DNA from: a candidate division KSB1 bacterium
GTDB lineage: Bacteria > Zhuqueibacterota > Zhuqueibacteria > Residuimicrobiales > Krinioviventaceae
NCBI GenBank assembly: GCA_034521575.1
Contig: JAXHMJ010000003.1
Location: 434,001-498,000 of the forward strand
DNA: 64,000 nt
Direction: 5' to 3'
Shown: one piece after another, positions 1 through 9,345 of the stretch
Position numbering within the stretch: position 1 is the stretch's first letter
How the letters are laid out: every line of letters starts with the position of its first letter
The notes under the pieces: model-generated
The model's input: only the letters and a program-made list of their open reading frames with translations
Told to the model about the DNA's origin: nothing
Databases searched by the model: none
Position numbers and translations under genes: made by a program

Positions 1-459
1 GATCGCGCAGCGCAGACGTTCAATGCCGAGGTGATCAATGAGAAACGTCTGGGCTTTGACCATATCGCGGATTGTGATGACCGGAAAATCCAGGTTATAA
101 TGCTGTCCGGTACGGGGATTCACAGAAGACGGCCCGGTGGAGCCCTGGCAGCCGCCGATGACGTTGGAGCAGATGATGAAATATTTGTCCGTGTCCATAG
201 CCCGGCCGGGACCGATCATAAAATCCCACCAGCCGGGTTTGCGGTCATGTTCATGATGCCGGCCTGCGGCATGCGCGTCGCCGGAAAGCGCGTGCGTGAT
301 AAGAATGGCATTGTCTTTTTGTTTGTTCAAAGACCCGTACGTTTCATAGGCCAGAGTCACAGGACCCAGTGTTTCGCCGCTTTCCAGCCGCATGGCATCC
401 GGCGGTTCGGCACATGTGTACGATTGGGGTTTGACAATTCCCACAGAGTTTGTGTTCAT
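1..459 (-). CDS. metX: Homoserine O-acetyltransferase MetX, 5' part (runs off window)
   Basis: This reading frame is open from an ATG at 459 to the window edge, giving the first 153 residues. They match the alpha/beta-hydrolase acyltransferase MetX, which acetylates (or succinylates) L-homoserine in cytoplasmic methionine synthesis. The recognisable N-terminal blocks are '[18 protein letters not shown]', '[17 protein letters not shown]', '[19 protein letters not shown]', and '[14 protein letters not shown]', a very typical MetX signature. The catalytic serine, aspartate and histidine would lie beyond the edge. The gene follows recO after 11 bases and is probably the next gene of the minus-strand operon. 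Which acyl donor it uses cannot be read from this fragment. Confidence 0.93.
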   Translation of the reverse strand, partial: MNTNSVGIVKPQSYTCAEPPDAMRLESGETLGPVTLAYETYGSLNKQKDNAILITHALSGDAHAAGRHHEHDRKPGWWDFMIGPGRAMDTDKYFIICSNVIGGCQGSTGPSSVNPRTGQHYNLDFPVITIRDMVKAQTFLIDHLGIERLRCAI

Positions 460-470
460 ATTAAAGCTTT

Positions 471-1247
471 TCAGGATTCTTTTTTTAAACCGTTTAAAAG
501 TTGTTTGATATAGATCTCGGATTTTAACTGACACAGTGCATCAATGTGATAACATAAAATATCGTGCAGAAATGTATCCAGATGTTCCGCGGTGTGCTTT
601 GAGCAGGCAGCCTGTGCAGTCTGTTCAATCGGAATCTCTGCAAACCAGCGCAGCAATTCCAGAGCATGCCGGTTCATCGGGTAGAGCGGTCCGTCCGGCG
701 CCGGACAAGCGGAACAGGTATAGCCGCCTTCTTTGATGGATAGCGTGTTCACCGCGTCCAGTTCCGTTGTACCGCATTCCATGCACTTGAAATCCGGAGC
801 AAATCCGGATAATGCTAAAAACTTGAGTTTGAACGCGCGTATAATCTGTTTGTGGCCGGTCTGCGCCTGGTCGACAGCCTGCAGAGTATGCAGCAGCAGA
901 TCGTACAATTCCGGATTCGGATGTCCGGTATCCTCGGCCCGTGTCACGATTTCGCAGGGAATGGACGCCAGGGATAGTTTCCCGAGTTCGTTCAGCAGCG
1001 ATGGGAACCGGGACAACAGGCTGACCTGGCTGAGGTACTGCAGACCGCGGGTCTGTTTGTGATAAAACACCATGGAAACATGGTTGAATGTTTCCAGCGC
1101 ACCCGAATGTTTGGAACGAATACCGCGTGATCCTTTGGCCATCAGGGATAATTTTCCGAACTCTCGCGTGTACATGGACAAAATTTTACTGGTTTCACCC
1201 TGTTTGCGGCTGTGCAGAATGAGAGCCTCTGTTTTACATAGCGCCAT
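471..1247 (-). CDS. recO: DNA repair protein RecO
   Basis: A 258-residue protein of normal RecO length. RecO works with RecF and RecR to load RecA onto gapped DNA coated with single-strand binding protein. The N-terminal OB-fold is recognisable ('[19 protein letters not shown]', '[11 protein letters not shown]'). The zinc-finger cysteines typical of many RecO proteins are at residues 155, 158, 178 and 181 (CxxC...CxxC). The gene lies 16 bases after mgtE and 11 bases before metX on the same strand, consistent with one operon. Confidence 0.95.
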   Translation of the reverse strand: MALCKTEALILHSRKQGETSKILSMYTREFGKLSLMAKGSRGIRSKHSGALETFNHVSMVFYHKQTRGLQYLSQVSLLSRFPSLLNELGKLSLASIPCEIVTRAEDTGHPNPELYDLLLHTLQAVDQAQTGHKQIIRAFKLKFLALSGFAPDFKCMECGTTELDAVNTLSIKEGGYTCSACPAPDGPLYPMNRHALELLRWFAEIPIEQTAQAACSKHTAEHLDTFLHDILCYHIDALCQLKSEIYIKQLLNGLKKES

Positions 1248-1263
1248 GGCCTGATTCCTGCTA

Positions 1264-2625
1264 TCAGCTTATATAATTCAGGTAAGCTGTGGCCATGGTC
1301 AGATAAATAAACAACCCGAGTATGTCATTGGTCGTGGTTATAAAAGGCCCGGTGGCGATCGCGGGATCCAGGTTAAAGCGAGTCAGTACGAACGGAATGA
1401 TGGAACCGAAAATCGCTGAATTGATAATGACAAAGATCATTGCCAGGCCCACCACCAGACCGAAAAGCGGTTCGCCGCGCCACAACCAGATGAATGAAAA
1501 CAGCAAAAGACCCAACAGCACACCATTGAGCAACGCAACGCGCAGTTCGCGGTAAAACATGCTCCAAATATTCGAGGCCAGACCTTCGTCCAGAGCCAGG
1601 CCGCGCACGATAATGGTACTGGATTGAATGCCGACATTGCCGCCCATGGCCATGATCACCGGGATGAAAAAAGTGAGCGCGGCGATTTCTGCGATGGTCA
1701 CTTCAAAGCGGCTCAGAATCAGAGCGGCGCAAATCTGTCCGAAAAACGCGATGATCAGCCAGGGCAGCCGGTTTCTGGAAATACGCAGCGGGGAGGTCTC
1801 CTGAAGAATCTCCTCGTCGCTGATACCGGCCATGCGTTGGATGTCTTCGTTGGCCTCGTCCTGGAGAACATCGACAATGTCATCAATGGTAATGCGTCCG
1901 ACCAGCCTATTGTGTTTGTCAACCACGGGCACGGCCAGCAAATCATATTTGCTCACGATATTGGCGACGCTTTCCTGATCCATGTCCACTGTAACCGAAA
2001 TAACATCATGCTTCATAATGTCGCGAATGAGCCGGGCGGGATTGCGCAAAAACAGCTGCTTGATGGGCACCACACCGACCAGGCGTCCGCCCCGGTCAAC
2101 CGCGTACACATGAAACACATGTTCCACTTCCTGGGCGCGCTGACGAATTTCCTGAATGGCGTCATCCACGGTCTGATCTTCATACACCGCAATGAACTCC
2201 AGCGCCATAATTCCACCGGCCGAGTCCTCTTTGTGGCGAAGCAGTTTCTGAACTTCGATACGGTCGTGCGGCTCAATACGCGACAGGATGTTTTTTGCTG
2301 TGGTCTCGTCCATTTCAGAAATAAGATCAGCGGAATCATCCGAGTCCATTTCGTGAATGATTTTGACCAGATGTCCCGAGTCAATTTCCGGCAGCAGATG
2401 CTCACGCGTCACTTCGTCGAGTTCCATGAGCACATAAGCAGCGGTTTGCGTCGGAAGCAGATTGAACAGATAGCCGCGTTTGTCTTCATTAATTTCTGAT
2501 AGAATATCCGCCAGGTCGGCAGGATGGCTGTCGATGATGATGCTCTTGATCTTGGAATCTTCACCTGCATCGATGAGGTAGGAGAGGTTTTCAATAATTT
2601 CTCTGAGTTCAAGCATGTCAGTCAT
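1264..2625 (-). CDS. mgtE: Magnesium transporter MgtE
   Basis: A 453-residue inner-membrane Mg2+ channel/transporter of the MgtE family. The order is an acidic N-terminal helical domain (about residues 1-130), two CBS domains (about 135-255) that sense cytoplasmic Mg2+, and five C-terminal membrane segments (about 285-450). The pore signature 'MGGNVGIQSSTIIVRGLA' and the late conserved 'TTNDILGLFIYL' are both present. The start is supported by an AGGAGAG ribosome-binding site just upstream. It begins one base after the rsmA stop codon, so translational coupling is likely. No Mg2+ riboswitch precedes it because rsmA lies immediately upstream. Confidence 0.96.
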   Translation of the reverse strand: MTDMLELREIIENLSYLIDAGEDSKIKSIIIDSHPADLADILSEINEDKRGYLFNLLPTQTAAYVLMELDEVTREHLLPEIDSGHLVKIIHEMDSDDSADLISEMDETTAKNILSRIEPHDRIEVQKLLRHKEDSAGGIMALEFIAVYEDQTVDDAIQEIRQRAQEVEHVFHVYAVDRGGRLVGVVPIKQLFLRNPARLIRDIMKHDVISVTVDMDQESVANIVSKYDLLAVPVVDKHNRLVGRITIDDIVDVLQDEANEDIQRMAGISDEEILQETSPLRISRNRLPWLIIAFFGQICAALILSRFEVTIAEIAALTFFIPVIMAMGGNVGIQSSTIIVRGLALDEGLASNIWSMFYRELRVALLNGVLLGLLLFSFIWLWRGEPLFGLVVGLAMIFVIINSAIFGSIIPFVLTRFNLDPAIATGPFITTTNDILGLFIYLTMATAYLNYIS

Positions 2626-2626
2626 A

Positions 2627-3415
2627 CTATCTCTCCTGATTTTGGTGTTGCATCAGTTCATTGGTTAAATCAATCCATTCCTGAATGGACAGATCTTCCG
2701 GTCTCCGGGTCAAATCAAAATCATTACGGGTATCATTGACCCTGTCTTTTAACGAACGCCGCATCATTTTTCGCCGCTGTCCGAATGCCTGTTTGACAAT
2801 GGTCCGATACAGCTCCGGATCTTTGAGCTGTGTTTCGTATTTTTGTGTAAATGTCCAGCGAACCAATGCAGAGTCCACTTTGGGCCGCGGTTTGAAAACC
2901 GTGGGCGGCACTCGCAATAAAAGCTCAACATCCGCAAATGTCTGGGACAACACGGCGAGAATGCCGTATTCTTTGCTGTTGGGAGCGGATACGAAACGTT
3001 CCGCCACTTCTCTTTGAATAAGCATAATCAATCGGCTGATGCAATGCCGATTGTCCAGAGCCTTGAAAAAAATCGGACTGGTGATATTGTAGGGAATATT
3101 TCCGACAACCACAAGTCCGTCTTTGCCCTTGACCGAAAAGTCGTATTTTAATGCGTCCTGGTGCAAAATTGTGAGGTTCTTTGCATCGGCCAGGTCGCGT
3201 TGCAGACCGGGAATGAGGCGCTGGTCAATTTCTAGGGCAATGCATTCATGTACCAATGGACAGATACGGCGGGTCAGCATGCCGCGTCCCGGACCGATCT
3301 CAATCACCGTATCAGTGCTGTTCAATTGCATAGCGGATACGATATTATCCGCGACGTTCGCATCTGTCAGAAAATTCTGGCCAAGGCTTTGTTTGGCCTT
3401 TAGCTCAACCGTCAT
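2627..3415 (-). CDS. rsmA: 16S rRNA (adenine1518/1519-N6)-dimethyltransferase RsmA/KsgA
   Basis: A 262-residue KsgA-family methyltransferase that dimethylates two adjacent adenosines near the 3' end of 16S rRNA during small-subunit maturation. Visible motifs are 'KQSLGQNFL' at the N-terminus, the SAM-binding 'VIEIGPGRGMLT', and the catalytic 'NIPYNI' (NxPY-like). The 'PKVDSALVRW' block and the C-terminal 'RRPEDLSIQEW' segment are family-typical. The start codon overlaps the tatD stop codon (ATGA), indicating coupling. Confidence 0.96.
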   Translation of the reverse strand: MTVELKAKQSLGQNFLTDANVADNIVSAMQLNSTDTVIEIGPGRGMLTRRICPLVHECIALEIDQRLIPGLQRDLADAKNLTILHQDALKYDFSVKGKDGLVVVGNIPYNITSPIFFKALDNRHCISRLIMLIQREVAERFVSAPNSKEYGILAVLSQTFADVELLLRVPPTVFKPRPKVDSALVRWTFTQKYETQLKDPELYRTIVKQAFGQRRKMMRRSLKDRVNDTRNDFDLTRRPEDLSIQEWIDLTNELMQHQNQER

Positions 3416-4203
3416 GAATCCATCTCGAGCGGAAGATTGAACAGGGAAACCGCGTTTTGCGTTGTTATCCGGGCGACCTGTTCAACAGGTATATTCTTTG
3501 CTTTTGCCAGCCTGGACGCCACGTATTGCACAAATGCCGGTTCATTGCGCCGGCCGCGTTTGGGAACCGGGGACATAAACGGACAGTCTGTTTCCACCAT
3601 CAACCGGTTCAGCGGCAGCGCCGCTGCTACGTCTATAGAACGCGAGCGTTTGAACGTGATATTCCCTGTAAAAGAGATATGGAATCCCAGTTCAATCGCT
3701 TTTTCCGCCATGGGCACATCTCCGGAAAAACAGTGAAACACACCGCTCCAGTTGTGTCTGGAACGGCCCTGGATCACGTCCAGAATATCTTCATCTGCTT
3801 CCCGGGTGTGTATGATAACCGGTTTTTTAGATTCCTGCGACAGGTCCAGGAAGCGCCGAAACACACGCCGCTGCACATCGCGCGGTGAATAATCATAATG
3901 ATAATCCAGGCCGATTTCACCAATGGCCACCACTTTGGGATGATTTAGCAGATCGCGGATAGCGTCAAAGTGCTCGTCCGTCATATCTTTGGCATCATGT
4001 GGATGAACCCCCACGGCCGCGAAAATAAAGTCGTATTTTTCAGCTGTGCTGACCGCCTGCAGCGAGGATTCATAGTCGATGCCCACAACCAGCATGGCGA
4101 TGACATCCGCACCCTGCGCGCGACCGACAACGGCATCGAGATCGGATTCAAATTGATCAAAATATAAATGCGTATGTGTATCAATTAATTTGGGTTCAGT
4201 CAT
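3412..4203 (-). CDS. tatD: TatD family metal-dependent hydrolase/DNase
   Basis: A 263-residue TIM-barrel metal hydrolase of the TatD/YcfH family. It carries the first metal-binding HxH motif ('DTHTHLYFDQF'), the 'GEIGLDYHYD' block, 'PVIIHTREADEDIL', 'FHCFSGD', and the late 'VETDCPFMSP' aspartate motif. Family members are 3'-5' exonucleases or DNases acting in repair and nucleic-acid turnover. The metG-tatD-ksgA neighbourhood is common in bacteria and supports the call. It starts 12 bases after metG. Confidence 0.93.
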   Translation of the reverse strand: MTEPKLIDTHTHLYFDQFESDLDAVVGRAQGADVIAMLVVGIDYESSLQAVSTAEKYDFIFAAVGVHPHDAKDMTDEHFDAIRDLLNHPKVVAIGEIGLDYHYDYSPRDVQRRVFRRFLDLSQESKKPVIIHTREADEDILDVIQGRSRHNWSGVFHCFSGDVPMAEKAIELGFHISFTGNITFKRSRSIDVAAALPLNRLMVETDCPFMSPVPKRGRRNEPAFVQYVASRLAKAKNIPVEQVARITTQNAVSLFNLPLEMDS

Positions 4204-4215
4204 AACAACTCTTGT

Positions 4216-6285
4216 TTAACGTATCGGGGCGCCGGACTCGATGTCACGGTCGCAGGTTAACACGGAAAAATGACCGTTCTCATCTTCCGCGGCCAACAAC
4301 ATTCCATTGGACTCGATTCCGCGAATTTTAGCGGGTTCGAGATTGGCTGCAATGATAATCTTTTTGCCGGTGATCTCTTCCGGAGAATAGTGCTGCGCGA
4401 TGCCGGCGACGATTTGGCGTTCTTCTGAACCGACTTTGATCTGCAGCTTGAGCAGCTTGTCTGTTTTTTTGACATTTTCGGCCCGCAGCACGGTCGCAAC
4501 CTTGAGTTTAACGCGTGCAAATTCATCGATTGATATCTTTTTATCCTCTTGTTTCGGTGATGGTTCAGCCGTTTGCTCCTGTTCAAGTTTCTTTTGAATA
4601 GCGCGCAGCCGCTGTATCTCCGGCTCTATATCTTTGTATTCAATTTTTTTGAATAAAATTTCGATTTTACCGAGTTTGTGACCGGCCGGAATGTCCTGTT
4701 TTCCGATGTCGTCCCAGGCTTTTTTCTCCAGGGCTTCATCCAATCCCAGCATCGGCCAGCCTCTGCGTGCTGTGTGCGGCAGCACGGGTTCCATGAGCAT
4801 CAAAAGCACCTGGCAGGTATGAATACAAATATTCAGTGTGGTGGCGCAGCGATCCGGATCGGACTTTATCGTTTTCCAGGGATGCTGATCATTGAAATAT
4901 TTGTTGGCCGCACGCGCCACGTCCATCAGCGCAGTTACGGCTTTGCGGTTTTCATAGTGTTCCAGATGGCTGCCGATTATCTGCGGCGCCCGGCGGATCG
5001 TATCCAGCATGCTGTTGTCCAGATCGTCCAGTTCGCCGCGTGGCGGAACCGCACCGTCAAAACGTTTTTGAGTGAACGCCAGGCTGCGGTTGATAAAGTT
5101 ACCCAGAATGTCCGCCAGTTCATCATTGTTGCGGTGCAGGTATTCTTCCCAGGTAAAGTCAGAATCGCGCGTTTCCGGCGCTGTGCAGGCCAGATAATAG
5201 CGCAGAGGATCAACCGGATATTTTTTGCAATAGTCTTCCAGCCACACCGCATAGTTTTTGCTGGTACTGAGTTTATTGCCTTCCAGGTTTAAAAATTCGT
5301 TCGCCGGCACATTGTCCGGTAACACAAAATCACCGTGCACCTGCAGCATGGCCGGAAACATGATACAATGGAACACGATATTGTCTTTACCGATAAAATG
5401 CACCAGTTTGGTATCGTCGCGCTGCCAGTATTCTTTCCAGCGTTCGGGTTCATTCAGCTCCTGCGCCCATTCCTTGGTGGCGGAGATATAACCGATGGGC
5501 GCGTCAAACCAGACATACAGGACTTTGCCCGTTGCTTCCTGCAGGGGAACGGGAACACCCCATTTCAGGTCACGGGTCACCGCGCGGTCCGCCAGGCCTT
5601 CGTTCAGCCAGGTTTTAACCTGACCCATCACGTTGGATTTCCAGTTCTCGCGCGAATCGATCCAGGCTTCAATCTCTTTTTGCAGACGCTCCAGCGGCAG
5701 ATACCAGTGCTCGGTTTCCTTGAGTTCCGGTTTGTTGCCGGTCAGAGTGCTGACCGGATCAATGAGTTCATTGGGGGACAGGGAGGCCCCGCATTTTTCG
5801 CACTGGTCACCGTACGCTTCGTTATAGCCGCAGGAGGGGCAGGTGCCTTTGACGTACCGGTCCGGCAAAAACATATCCGTCTTTTGATCGTAAAGCTGTT
5901 TTTCCGACTTTTTTTTGAATATATCTTTGTTATACAGTTTTAAAAAGAATTGCTGCGAGGTTTCGTGATGTACGGGGGAACTGGTTCTGCCGTAATAATC
6001 AAACGACATTCCAAACGCCTGGAAGGCCTTGAGATTGCGGTTGTGAAATTCATCGACAATATCCTGAGGAGAGACCCCTTTTTTCTCAGCGGCTATGGTA
6101 ATCGGAACACCGTGTTCATCCGAACCGCAGATATAGATCACCTCGCGTTTTTTGCGGCGCTGATAACGCACATAGATATCAGCCGGAAGATAAGCGCCGG
6201 CCAGATGGCCGAGATGAATCGGTCCGTTTGCGTAGGGTAGAGCGCTGGTCACGAGTATACGTTTGTATTCCTTGTTCTGTGCCAT
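4216..6285 (-). CDS. metG: Methionyl-tRNA synthetase with C-terminal tRNA-binding domain
   Basis: A class I aminoacyl-tRNA synthetase of 689 residues from the ATG at 6285; a TTG two codons upstream also keeps the frame open. The HIGH-like motif is 'PIHLGHLAGA', and KMSKS appears as 'KLSTSKN'. The connective-peptide zinc knuckle has four cysteines ('CPSCGYNEAYGDQCEKCG'). The last 110 residues are an EMAP/Trbp111-like tRNA-binding OB fold ('IDEFARVKLKVATVLRAENV', 'RQIVAGIAQHYSPEE'), which makes family members dimeric. It follows pfkA by 20 bases. Confidence 0.97.
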   Translation of the reverse strand: MAQNKEYKRILVTSALPYANGPIHLGHLAGAYLPADIYVRYQRRKKREVIYICGSDEHGVPITIAAEKKGVSPQDIVDEFHNRNLKAFQAFGMSFDYYGRTSSPVHHETSQQFFLKLYNKDIFKKKSEKQLYDQKTDMFLPDRYVKGTCPSCGYNEAYGDQCEKCGASLSPNELIDPVSTLTGNKPELKETEHWYLPLERLQKEIEAWIDSRENWKSNVMGQVKTWLNEGLADRAVTRDLKWGVPVPLQEATGKVLYVWFDAPIGYISATKEWAQELNEPERWKEYWQRDDTKLVHFIGKDNIVFHCIMFPAMLQVHGDFVLPDNVPANEFLNLEGNKLSTSKNYAVWLEDYCKKYPVDPLRYYLACTAPETRDSDFTWEEYLHRNNDELADILGNFINRSLAFTQKRFDGAVPPRGELDDLDNSMLDTIRRAPQIIGSHLEHYENRKAVTALMDVARAANKYFNDQHPWKTIKSDPDRCATTLNICIHTCQVLLMLMEPVLPHTARRGWPMLGLDEALEKKAWDDIGKQDIPAGHKLGKIEILFKKIEYKDIEPEIQRLRAIQKKLEQEQTAEPSPKQEDKKISIDEFARVKLKVATVLRAENVKKTDKLLKLQIKVGSEERQIVAGIAQHYSPEEITGKKIIIAANLEPAKIRGIESNGMLLAAEDENGHFSVLTCDRDIESGAPIR

Positions 6286-6305
6286 AAACAATTCAAATCC
6301 TTTTT

Positions 6306-7409
6306 TTAGAGTTCCCGGGTTCCCAAGCTGGAGCCGACGGAGAGAACGGCTTTAATGAGCCTGTTATCCTTGTCGACAAAGCGTGTTTTGCCTCCGATTT
6401 CCTTGATGGGGACGCTGGTGATCTTGTTGTTCTGCAGAGCCACCATTCTGTCAAACTGACGATTGGCGATCAGTTCCGCTGCAGCCACACCGTAAAGCGT
6501 GGCCAGGATGCGGTCATGGGCGGTGGGGGTTCCGCCGCGCTGTAAATGTCCGAGAACGGTGGCCCGGCATTCCAGTCCGGTTTCGTCCTCGATTTCTGTA
6601 CTCAACTTCCAGGCGATGCCGCCCAAACGGATTTTCTCCGGACTGTCTTTTACAGTGCGGGCGACGGTCAGTTCGCCGCCTTGGGGTTTGGCGCCCTCGG
6701 CCACAGCGATAATGCTGAATTTGCGTCCGCGATGGCTGCGTTCCCGAACCACATCGCAGATTTCTTCAAGATCGTATTCGATTTCCGGGATCAGCACAAT
6801 ATCGGCGCCGCCGGCCAGTCCCGAGCCCAGCGTCAACCACCCGGCGTACCGCCCCATCACTTCAACCAGCATCACCCGGTGATGCGACATGGCTGTGGTG
6901 TGAATGCGGTCAATGGCGTCGGTTGCGGTACTCAACGCGGTGTCATAACCGAATGTCACGTCTGTGCCGTAAATGTCATTGTCGATGGTTTTCGGAACCC
7001 CTACCACGCGCAGTCCTTTTTTCATCATGTCATGCGCCACAGTCATGGTGCCGTCGCCGCCGATGCATACCACGGCATCCAGTCCCATTTCTTCCGCGTT
7101 TTTCAGAGTCTGTTCCGAGTAATCTTCATAGACGGTCTTTCCGTTTTTCTGAACCGGCCGCTGAAAGGGGTTGGCTTTATTTGAAGTCCCCAGTACGGTG
7201 CCGCCCTGCTGCAGAATCCCGGACACCGCATCCCAGTCCAGTGCGCGGACATTTTTATCCATCAGTCCCTGGAATCCATCCACCAGTCCCAGTACCTCGA
7301 TTTCATGATTGCGCAACAGTGATTTGGATACAGCGCGTATAACAGCATTCAGGCCGGGGCAATCGCCTCCGCCTGTTAACAATCCTACTCGTTTTACCTG
7401 GCCCGGCAT
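6306..7409 (-). CDS. pfkA: 6-phosphofructokinase, probably ATP-dependent (group III type)
   Basis: A 367-residue phosphofructokinase for the committed step of glycolysis. It has 'GGDCPGLNAVIR' for substrate/nucleotide binding, 'CIGGDGTMTVAHDM', 'VPKTIDNDI', and 'EVMGRYAGWLTLGSGLAGGAD'. The Gly in GGDG (E. coli position 104) points to ATP. The Lys in PKTIDND (E. coli position 124) is shared with PPi enzymes and with group III ATP enzymes of the Streptomyces type. The ATG has a GGAG ribosome-binding site. A second, PPi-type homologue lies at 11654, so the two probably divide glycolytic and reversible roles. Confidence 0.93.
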   Translation of the reverse strand: MPGQVKRVGLLTGGGDCPGLNAVIRAVSKSLLRNHEIEVLGLVDGFQGLMDKNVRALDWDAVSGILQQGGTVLGTSNKANPFQRPVQKNGKTVYEDYSEQTLKNAEEMGLDAVVCIGGDGTMTVAHDMMKKGLRVVGVPKTIDNDIYGTDVTFGYDTALSTATDAIDRIHTTAMSHHRVMLVEVMGRYAGWLTLGSGLAGGADIVLIPEIEYDLEEICDVVRERSHRGRKFSIIAVAEGAKPQGGELTVARTVKDSPEKIRLGGIAWKLSTEIEDETGLECRATVLGHLQRGGTPTAHDRILATLYGVAAAELIANRQFDRMVALQNNKITSVPIKEIGGKTRFVDKDNRLIKAVLSVGSSLGTREL

Positions 7410-7429
7410 AGTTACAATCTCCTTGATGA

Positions 7430-8245
7430 TCAGGAATGATCAGAGTTTCTGTTTTTTTCAAAATCCTGCATCTCCTGCAGGCTGTACGTTTCGTACTGAT
7501 GGTTGTCGAATTCGAGCGTGACCGTTTCTTTGAATACATTATAAGACGCCACTCGCCCGATTCCTTTTTCCGTTTTGAACCGGCAGCCGCATCCCGGCAT
7601 TTTCTGCGTCTGTTGCTTGTAAAAATCACGTTCATACATCAGGCAGCAGAGCAGGCGGCCACAGAGTCCGGATAATTTTTGCGGATTCAACGGTAAATTC
7701 TGTTCCTTGGCGCATTGGGTGGTGATGGGATCAAATTCTTTTAAAAACGTGGTGCAGCACAGTTTTCTGCCGCAGCAGCCATATCCGCCCACGCGTTTGG
7801 CTTCGTCGCGCACTCCGATCTGGCGCAGCTCGATACGGACTTTGTAAATACTGGCCAGGTCTTTGACCAAAGACCGGAAATCCACGCGCTTGTCCGCTGT
7901 GAAATAAAAGGTGATCTTTTGCCCGTCAAACTGGTATTCCACATCAACCAGTTTCATGTTCAGCGCATGTTCGGATATCTTGATTTTACAGAGCTGATAG
8001 GCATCCGCTTCGCGTTTGCGGTTTCTGTGATACCGCTCCATATCGGTTTTGGTGGGCTTGCGGATGACATTGCGGATCTCTTTATTGCCTTTTTTGCGTT
8101 CCAAAACAGAGCCCAGCTGATTCACCACCCCCAGATCCTCGCCTTTTTCAGCTTCAACAATGGCATAATCGCCGATTTGAAACGGAAACTGCTGGGGATT
8201 TTCATATATTTGTTTGCGTTCGTTTTTGAATACCAGTTCTATCAT
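7430..8245 (-). CDS. PSP1-domain protein, RicT/YaaT-like
   Basis: A 271-residue cytoplasmic protein of the PSP1/RicT family. The signature is a cysteine-rich core, 'GGYGCCGRKLCCTTFL' followed by 'LSGLCGRLLCCLMYE'. In Bacillus the RicAFT complex carries [4Fe-4S] clusters and influences RNA processing and sporulation; a role here can only be proposed. It lies immediately downstream of holB, an arrangement (holB-yaaT) that is widely conserved, and 20 bases before pfkA. The start is the ATG at 8245. Confidence 0.9.
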   Translation of the reverse strand: MIELVFKNERKQIYENPQQFPFQIGDYAIVEAEKGEDLGVVNQLGSVLERKKGNKEIRNVIRKPTKTDMERYHRNRKREADAYQLCKIKISEHALNMKLVDVEYQFDGQKITFYFTADKRVDFRSLVKDLASIYKVRIELRQIGVRDEAKRVGGYGCCGRKLCCTTFLKEFDPITTQCAKEQNLPLNPQKLSGLCGRLLCCLMYERDFYKQQTQKMPGCGCRFKTEKGIGRVASYNVFKETVTLEFDNHQYETYSLQEMQDFEKNRNSDHS

Positions 8246-8255
8246 AACAACAACC

Positions 8256-9335
8256 TCAACGCTTCTTCATATTTTTGCCCAAACGCTGAAACAAAACTGT
8301 TAAAACAAGCTGAATCTGAATATTGCGTTCGAGCATTTCAATTGATCGTTCTATCTCCAATATGGATCGTTCATGATCGATAGATTCGAATGTATTATTA
8401 AATTTTTCCAGGGTATCCGACAGATCTGCATTCACAATCCGCTCGCGGCTGTCATTTAGCAGAGATGCGATATGCGAATCCCGATACCAGAGAATAAGCC
8501 AGGTCAGAATTTTTCTAATCTGACTCTTGTCTTGCGTTTGCAGCAATTCCTGGATCAGGTCCAGTTGGGCTTTTCGGGATTTCAGGCAGGTGCGCAAAAT
8601 GTTCAGTGCGGTCTCGCGTTTCTCCTGAAATCCTTCTTCTTTCCATTCCAGAGCCTGTCCATAACTGCCCTGCGCCGCCAGTGACAGCAGGCGCGCCTGC
8701 CCGGTTTTCAGGCCTTCACGCTCCACAAGCGCGGTTTCAATGTCCTGCGCGCGCAGCGGGCCGAGCCGAATTTCCTGACAACGCGACAGAATAGTCGGCA
8801 GTAGTTTTGCCGGCTGTGCCGTCGTGAGGATCAGATGCATGGAGGCCGGCGGTTCCTCAAGTATTTTCAAAATGGCGTTGGACGCCTGTATATTCATTTT
8901 ATCAGCCTCCGCGATCACCACCATGCGCCTGCCTTCCGATGGTTTTAAATTGCTGGCTTTGCGCACCTGACGCACGGCATCTATGCTGATCAGCGGAGAT
9001 GCCCAGAGCTGCTTGCGGGCGTACGGATTGGCAGCCACGCTCTGCAGCACCTGATTCTGTTCTTCGATCTTGTCTCCGGATGTCGGAAACAGGAATATAA
9101 AATCCGGATGCTGAAACCGGGATATCCGGGTACAGCTGGAGCACACATGGCAGGGACGTTTTTCCAGTGAGCTGCAAAACAAGGCTTTGGTAAACTCGAT
9201 TGCCAGCGCTTCCTTGCCCACACCGGCGGGGCCGCTGAACAAGTAGGCGTGCGGTACACGGCCGTTTTCCAGCGCCCGGCCCAGAATTTGTTTGGGGCGT
9301 TCCTGACCCATGGTATCCATTTGTATGTGTGCCAT
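8256..9335 (-). CDS. holB: DNA polymerase III subunit delta'
   Basis: A 359-residue AAA+ clamp-loader subunit. It shows the Walker A-like 'FSGPAGVGKEALAIEF', a zinc module ('CHVCSSC'), 'RMVVIAEADKMN' as Walker B, 'NAILKILEEPPASMHLIL' with 'LLPTILSRCQEIRL' as sensor and SRC motifs, and a helical C-terminal collar. It opens the sliding clamp together with DnaX and the delta subunit. The start was placed at the ATG at 9335 because the frame can otherwise only begin at a TTG nine bases earlier. It follows the EnvC-like gene after 10 bases. Confidence 0.92.
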   Translation of the reverse strand: MAHIQMDTMGQERPKQILGRALENGRVPHAYLFSGPAGVGKEALAIEFTKALFCSSLEKRPCHVCSSCTRISRFQHPDFIFLFPTSGDKIEEQNQVLQSVAANPYARKQLWASPLISIDAVRQVRKASNLKPSEGRRMVVIAEADKMNIQASNAILKILEEPPASMHLILTTAQPAKLLPTILSRCQEIRLGPLRAQDIETALVEREGLKTGQARLLSLAAQGSYGQALEWKEEGFQEKRETALNILRTCLKSRKAQLDLIQELLQTQDKSQIRKILTWLILWYRDSHIASLLNDSRERIVNADLSDTLEKFNNTFESIDHERSILEIERSIEMLERNIQIQLVLTVLFQRLGKNMKKR

Positions 9336-9345
9336 CGTGCTCAAC

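Noticed and set aside
31-513. Plus-strand open frame of 160 codons
   Set aside because: It is antisense to the clear MetX coding frame and has no similarity or ribosome-binding site.
1624-2499. Plus-strand open frame of 291 codons
   Set aside because: It is the opposite strand of mgtE; its His/Asn-rich content is what reversed mgtE codons give.
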